NCBI GenBank assembly: GCA_002434245.1
Contig: DJJR01000067.1
Location: 1 to 54,456, forward strand
Source: Pelosinus fermentans
Lineage (GTDB): Bacteria > Bacillota > Negativicutes > DSM-13327
Length of the DNA stretch: 54,456 bases
Reading direction: 5' to 3'
Numbering within the stretch: the first letter of the stretch is position 1; every line of letters begins with the position of its first letter. The notes beneath the pieces are model-generated. The model had not been told where the DNA came from, did not search any database, and saw only the letters and a program-made list of their open reading frames with translations. Positions 49,706 to 54,456 of this stretch are shown here, piece after piece. A program made the position numbers and the translations under genes.

Positions 49706-50668
49706 ATGAAGTATAAAATACTATCAATTTTTCTTGCCGTTTTTTTTATTCTTGGTATTTTGGGATGCTCTCAAAAGCAGAATGGGGTAGTGCCAGCAAC
49801 TGGCAGTTCCCATTATCTTAGTATTCAAGATGATGCTGGACGTCAAGTGATTTTACCGAAAAAACCAGAGCGGATTGTACCTCTTTCTCAAAGCTTGGTA
49901 GATCTGCTTTATGCTGTTGGCGGAAGCGCAGCAGGCAGGCCCAGCTCGCGGACAGGAACTCTACCTAAAAAGATGCAAATCCTGCCTGAAGTAGGTCATG
50001 TTGCGAATATCAATACCGAAAAGGTAATGTCACTGCAGCCCGATTTAGTAATCGGATATCAGGGACTGCATGAAAAACTCATTCCGATTATGGAAAGCAG
50101 TAATATTCCCTTCATTATAGTAAAAATAAAAACCTATGATGATGTTATCAAGAACATTAATCTTTTTGGAGGTATTGCAGGCAGGGGAGAGCAAGCTCGA
50201 ATCGTTGCAGATCAAATGAACCAGCGAATCAAGAAAGTAGTAGATCAACTTCCTTTAACCTCCAAAAGTGCTGTGATTCTCCATGCTACTGGTAACAGCG
50301 TAACTGTACAACTGGAAAATAGTATTGCCGGGGATGTGGCTAAGATCATTAAACTGAAGAATGTGGCAGCAGGCAGTACATTAGAAGGAAATCCGGAATC
50401 CACGCCTTACAGCATAGAGAAATTAGTAGAAAAAGATCCTGATATTATTCTGATTACCTTCATGGGTGAAAAAAGTGATATTGAGAAACGGCTAAAGCTG
50501 GAGGTGGAAAGCAATCCTGCCTGGAATGGTCTCCGAGCCGTACAAAATAAGCAAGTTTTTTATCTTTCTATGGAATTATTTTTATTAAATCCAGGAATAC
50601 GCTTTGATGAAGCAGTTGCGTATATGGCAAAGATTGTGTACCCAGAGACATACGGTATGATTCAATAG
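49706..50668 (+). CDS. ABC-type corrinoid/metal-chelate binding lipoprotein (BtuF-like)
   Basis: 320 residues. Lipobox FILGILGC near residue 21 marks a lipoprotein. The BtuF/FepB fold is indicated by DDAGRQVILPKKPERIVPLSQSLVDLLYAVGG, VGHVANINTEKVMSLQPDLVIGYQG and DPDIILITFMGE. Cargo is inferred to be cobalamin because of the riboswitches; siderophore or heme binding would look similar. No permease or ATPase gene adjoins. It precedes the chelatase gene by 33 nt, and a terminator separates it from the receptor. Confidence 0.82.
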   Translation: MKYKILSIFLAVFFILGILGCSQKQNGVVPATGSSHYLSIQDDAGRQVILPKKPERIVPLSQSLVDLLYAVGGSAAGRPSSRTGTLPKKMQILPEVGHVANINTEKVMSLQPDLVIGYQGLHEKLIPIMESSNIPFIIVKIKTYDDVIKNINLFGGIAGRGEQARIVADQMNQRIKKVVDQLPLTSKSAVILHATGNSVTVQLENSIAGDVAKIIKLKNVAAGSTLEGNPESTPYSIEKLVEKDPDIILITFMGEKSDIEKRLKLEVESNPAWNGLRAVQNKQVFYLSMELFLLNPGIRFDEAVAYMAKIVYPETYGMIQ

Positions 50669-50701
50669 ACTGGCTAAGAACAGGAGGATGAGGAGGATAC
50701 C

Positions 50702-53700
50702 ATGAAAATAGTTATATTGACCGTTTCTAATGCGGCCTTAGCAGATATCGTACATGTGCTTCGAGATATAAATAAAAAATTTCCGGATGCTTTACAGCTG
50801 AGTTTATTTTATGCAGCCAAGCATATTCAGAAAGGAGAAGCAGAGCGAATTTGCCACGGAATTAAACATGCGGATTTTATTCTCCTGGATTTGATGGGAG
50901 CCTCCCGTGAATACGAAGAGCTGGTTATTGAAGCCTGCCAAGAAAAGACTTGCCAGATTCTTCCCATTGGCGGTGATAAGGAAGAAATTCGCAGACTTCT
51001 CAGGTTAGGCAGCTTCTTAGGCAAAGATATGCAAAATGGTATGCAGCCTAGTGCTCGTGCATCTCTTGATTCCATGGTACGCATGTCCAATATGGCAGAA
51101 AAACTGGGCAAAATGCTGCCTGTGGGGAAATTGAAAGATATAAAGAACTATATACAAATCATTAAATATTGGAAAAATGCAGAAGAAGAAAACATTCGAA
51201 ATATGTTGTATTTGATTGGAAGAGATTATGGTAAAAATCCAGACTTTCCTAAGCCAAAAGATCCTGTAGGAGCAGAAGACACAGGGATTTTTGAGCCAAC
51301 TGCATCTCAATATTTTTCCAGCGTAGCAGAATATCGGCGCAGCAGTAATTTTGATGAACAAAAACCAACAATTGCTCTATTATTTTATGGACATAATTAT
51401 CCAAACCGAACAAGAGGCTGTGTAGCAGCTTTTATGGAGAAATGCAAACCGTTTGCAAATCTATTACCCATTGCCTTTGCTCGTACAACCAGTCGCGATA
51501 TAGGAAAATTAAGAGATATTTTATCTGTGCAGACAGGGAAAAAAATAGATCTTGTAGTAAGTTTTCTGGCTTTTCGATTAGGGGCAGGCCCCATGGGGGG
51601 AGATGCCGAATCAGCTGTACAATTGCTGGAAGAATTAGATGTTCCCTTTATGCATCCTTTTTTTATGTCACGCAGAGAAATGGCAGAGTGGGAACAATCG
51701 CCCCAGGGAATCAACTCTACGGAATTTCTGATTCAAATGATGCTTCCGGAATTGGATGGCTGTATAGAGACTATACCCTTGGGAGCCTTGGCATCAGCCG
51801 TTTATGATGCAGATTTGGAGATCAATATCCAAGAGCTGACCTTAATTGAAGAACGAGCCAATAAAGTAGTAAGCCGTATTCAAAAATGGCTGGCTCTTCG
51901 TCGCAAGACAAATAAAGAAAAAAAGGTAGCAATCATTTGCTATAACTATCCTCCCGGTGAGGATAATCTCTTTGGTGGAGCCTTTTTGGATACCTTTGTC
52001 TCTGTAGAAAAAATATTGGGAATGTTACATAGAGAAGGCTACCAAGTGGAACCGATTACAGAAGCTGCATTGCGTGAAACCTTTACAGTAGGAAAATTAG
52101 TGAATTCCGGACGTTGGAAAGAGGATACTGCTGAGGTGCCTTTTATTCGTTATCCCAGTAGAACCTATCGCCAGCGGTTAGGCAGGACCAAGTGGAGTGA
52201 TGAACTAGTCAGACAATGGGGGCAGGAGCCAGGGGAAATTATGAGCGAGGCGGATAAGTTATTAATCCCAGGCAAGATATTTGATCATATTTTTGTTGGG
52301 CTGCAGCCCTCTCGAGGGATACATGAGCAGCCGGAACAATTTTATCATGATAAGACGTTACTGCCTCATCATCAATACATTGCATTTTATCAATGGCTAA
52401 AGGAAGAATTCAAAGCCGATGTGATTATACATGTAGGTACTCACGGTACATTAGAATTTCTGCAAGGTAAAGAGTGCGGGATGTCAGGTGATTGTCTGCC
52501 GGATTATCTGTTACAGGATCTGCCTCATGTGTATTTATACTATGCTGGCAACCCCGCAGAAGCCATGACTGCCAAACGTCGGTCTCATGCCGTATTAGTA
52601 AGTTATCAGTCGCCTCCTTTTACAGAAAGTGAGCTATATGGTGATTTGGCTGAATTAGAAGGATTCATTCACCAGCGGCAAGAAGCAGAGCGCCTTGATC
52701 CTAGTCGTTTACCCGCTCTTGAAAAGCTGATTTGCAGCAAAGCAAAGGAGCAAAATCTTCCATGCAATATAGAAGAATTAGAGCACGAACTCTATCGCAT
52801 GAGACGTTCCCTGATTCCACGAGGATTACATGTTTTTGGAGAAGGATTCAGCCTCTGTGAGGCCGAGGATTTTGTGAACTTTATTTTGCGCTATGATCGC
52901 GGAGAACTGCCAGCATTGCAGCGAATTATAGCTCAGGATGAGGGGCTGGACTATGATCAATTACAGGAACAAGATCAGGTACTGATCCTTGCTTCACTGG
53001 ATCAAAAGTCCAGGATGATCATAAATAGCTATGTAGAGGATCGTTCCATATCTAAAGAGCTGTTACAAGATCAAAGATTAAGAAAAACCTGTGAAGCAAT
53101 ATTGGAATTTGGAATGGCTGTCTTTAAAAATAGCAGAGAGTGCCAGGAAGAAGCTGGCTTACTGAAAGTGCTGGCAGGCCGCTACTTACCCGCTCGCCTG
53201 GCAGGAGACATGGTCAGGAATCCTGATATCCTGCCTACTGGATATAACTTGTACCAATTCGATCCTCGTTTGGTTCCCAGCGCGATTGCCATAGAACGAG
53301 GTGCCAGAATTGCAAAGAATACGTTAGAGCAATACTGGAAAGAACATGGCTGTTATCCTAAAAGTACAGCTGTAATTTTATGGGGATTGGAGACATCGCG
53401 CACTCAGGGAGAGACCCTAGGGCAGATTCTTTATTATTTAGGCGTGGGTGTGGAACGCAAGAAAAATCAATTTTCTCCTTCCTTTATTATTACTCCTCAA
53501 GAGGAATTGGAGCATCCGCGCATCAATGTAGTGATCAATATTTGCGGATTTTTTCGTGATATGTTTCCTATGCTGATTGGAGAATTACACGATGTATTCC
53601 AAGCAGTAGCGGAGTTAGATGAGGAAAATGAAAACAATTATCTCAAAGCGGCTTCATCTTCTCTTTATAAAAATTTACTGGAAGAAGGGTATTCTTCCGC

Positions 53701-54439
53701 AGAAGCAAAAGAACTGTCCTGTGCTCGCATCTTTGGTCCTGCAGAAGGGGAATATGGGAGTAAAGTATCTAAATTGATTGAGCTAAAAACATGGGAAGAG
53801 GAAAAAGAACTAGGTCAAACCTATGTGAAAAATTTGCAGCATGTATACAGCAAAAAATATCGGGGCAAGACCATCGAAGGCCTCTTCAACAGCCATCTAG
53901 CGGCGGTCGATATTGTATCTCAGGTTCGCAGCAATCATGAATATGAGGTCACTGATCTTGATCATTATTACGAGTACTTTGGAGGACTGTCTAAATCGGT
54001 TGAGACAGCTAAAGGAGAAAAAGTAAAAGTATACATTACGGATACCACAGGAGAAAAGGTTCAGACCGAAACGGTAGATAAATCGATTGCCCGCGGTGTA
54101 CGCACCAGGCTTCTAAATCCAAAATGGATTAATGGAATGCTGGAACATACTTATCATGGAGCGCAAAAGATAAATGACCGATTTGAAAATATATTGGGAC
54201 TAGCCGCTACCACCAATCAGGTTGAGAATTGGATTTTTAGCGATATGCACAAAGTATATGTTGCAGATTCGATCATGCGCCAAAAGATGGTCAATAATAA
54301 TCGCTGGGCTTATTTCAGCATGCTGGAAAGGCTGATGGAATGCAATAAAAGAGGGTATTGGAAACCAACTGATGAAGAAATGAAAACATTACGACAAGCC
54401 TTTCTCCAGGTAGAAGGAGATATTGAAGACGATATATAA
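50702..54439 (+). CDS. CobN-type cobaltochelatase/magnesium-chelatase H homologue
   Basis: Large chelatase subunit of 1245 residues, the usual size for CobN/ChlH. DVIIHVGTHGTLEFLQGKECGMSGDCLPDYLLQDLPHVYLYYAGNPAEAMTAKRRSHAVLVSYQSPP is the family's central block with the conserved HxGxHGxLE. A second conserved block (VVINICGFFRDMFPMLIGELHDVFQAVAELDEE) lies near residue 940. AGGAGGATGAGGAGGA precedes the ATG, 33 nt after the binding-lipoprotein gene. CobS/CobT or ChlI/ChlD ATPase partners are not seen before the window ends. It could insert cobalt into a corrin, or act in reverse on imported tetrapyrroles like the CobN-related HmuS. Confidence 0.9.
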   Translation: MKIVILTVSNAALADIVHVLRDINKKFPDALQLSLFYAAKHIQKGEAERICHGIKHADFILLDLMGASREYEELVIEACQEKTCQILPIGGDKEEIRRLLRLGSFLGKDMQNGMQPSARASLDSMVRMSNMAEKLGKMLPVGKLKDIKNYIQIIKYWKNAEEENIRNMLYLIGRDYGKNPDFPKPKDPVGAEDTGIFEPTASQYFSSVAEYRRSSNFDEQKPTIALLFYGHNYPNRTRGCVAAFMEKCKPFANLLPIAFARTTSRDIGKLRDILSVQTGKKIDLVVSFLAFRLGAGPMGGDAESAVQLLEELDVPFMHPFFMSRREMAEWEQSPQGINSTEFLIQMMLPELDGCIETIPLGALASAVYDADLEINIQELTLIEERANKVVSRIQKWLALRRKTNKEKKVAIICYNYPPGEDNLFGGAFLDTFVSVEKILGMLHREGYQVEPITEAALRETFTVGKLVNSGRWKEDTAEVPFIRYPSRTYRQRLGRTKWSDELVRQWGQEPGEIMSEADKLLIPGKIFDHIFVGLQPSRGIHEQPEQFYHDKTLLPHHQYIAFYQWLKEEFKADVIIHVGTHGTLEFLQGKECGMSGDCLPDYLLQDLPHVYLYYAGNPAEAMTAKRRSHAVLVSYQSPPFTESELYGDLAELEGFIHQRQEAERLDPSRLPALEKLICSKAKEQNLPCNIEELEHELYRMRRSLIPRGLHVFGEGFSLCEAEDFVNFILRYDRGELPALQRIIAQDEGLDYDQLQEQDQVLILASLDQKSRMIINSYVEDRSISKELLQDQRLRKTCEAILEFGMAVFKNSRECQEEAGLLKVLAGRYLPARLAGDMVRNPDILPTGYNLYQFDPRLVPSAIAIERGARIAKNTLEQYWKEHGCYPKSTAVILWGLETSRTQGETLGQILYYLGVGVERKKNQFSPSFIITPQEELEHPRINVVINICGFFRDMFPMLIGELHDVFQAVAELDEENENNYLKAASSSLYKNLLEEGYSSAEAKELSCARIFGPAEGEYGSKVSKLIELKTWEEEKELGQTYVKNLQHVYSKKYRGKTIEGLFNSHLAAVDIVSQVRSNHEYEVTDLDHYYEYFGGLSKSVETAKGEKVKVYITDTTGEKVQTETVDKSIARGVRTRLLNPKWINGMLEHTYHGAQKINDRFENILGLAATTNQVENWIFSDMHKVYVADSIMRQKMVNNNRWAYFSMLERLMECNKRGYWKPTDEEMKTLRQAFLQVEGDIEDDI

Positions 54440-54456
54440 ACCATTAAAGGTCTGGA

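Overview
The window comes from a low-GC Firmicute that uses strong AGGAGG-type ribosome binding sites, a T-box leader and many intrinsic terminators, yet carries a TonB-dependent outer-membrane receptor. That combination points to the Negativicutes (diderm Firmicutes). Gene content resembles Sporomusaceae such as Pelosinus. This assignment is inference; no 16S or other marker lies in the window. No tRNA, rRNA, phage, transposase or CRISPR was seen.

Layout. 0.1-3.7 kb: a membrane diguanylate cyclase, a guanylate-kinase-like protein and a TyrR-type sigma-54 activator. 3.8-8.5 kb: a textbook -24/-12 promoter, tyrosine phenol-lyase, an amino acid permease and a second multi-pass transporter, probably a tyrosine/aromatic catabolic unit. 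8.5-11.5 kb: intergenic repeats, a DUF1694 protein, an iron alcohol dehydrogenase and a cobalamin riboswitch with no gene behind it. 11.5-18.7 kb: CoA-disulfide reductase-rhodanese, an isochorismatase-like hydrolase, a LysR regulator and two tandem small/large aconitase-family dehydratase pairs. 18.7-19.1 kb: a 26-residue hydrophobic peptide with convergent promoters and a long-range inverted repeat, read here as a type I toxin-antitoxin locus. 19-27.5 kb: TcdA, cyclase-MFS-AraC, a PLP lyase, two redox proteins and an SDR. 27.6-28.1 kb: a degenerate G-rich repeat array ending in a terminator. 28-33.5 kb: EVE, GIY-YIG and DUF2087 proteins, DoxX, a phosphoesterase, a tandem-repeat small protein broken by a 1-nt insertion, and a peroxiredoxin with a PerR-like box. 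33.9-40.5 kb: a flavin reductase, a lipoprotein, a CoA-transferase, a 3D-domain protein, an Lrp regulator, TauE/DUF1634 and an HD protein. 40.6-43.9 kb: a complete ECF transporter under a T-box with a UGG specifier, predicted to import tryptophan. 43.9-46.9 kb: a chemoreceptor with an attenuator-like leader, and UvsE. 47.0-54.4 kb: two tandem cobalamin riboswitches, a TonB receptor, a BtuF-like lipoprotein and a CobN-type chelatase.

Scattered through the intergenic gaps are about fourteen copies or fragments of an imperfect-palindrome repeat. Its arms are built from 8-9 nt units in several 'dialects' (CGCAGAGA, CGCGAAGA, CACAAAGG, CACGAAGG). Two copies 33 kb apart are nearly identical over about 105 bp and lie in opposite orientation, one copy appears nested inside another, and one fragment forms the 3' end of a gene. 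This family and the type I toxin locus are the most interesting signals in the window.
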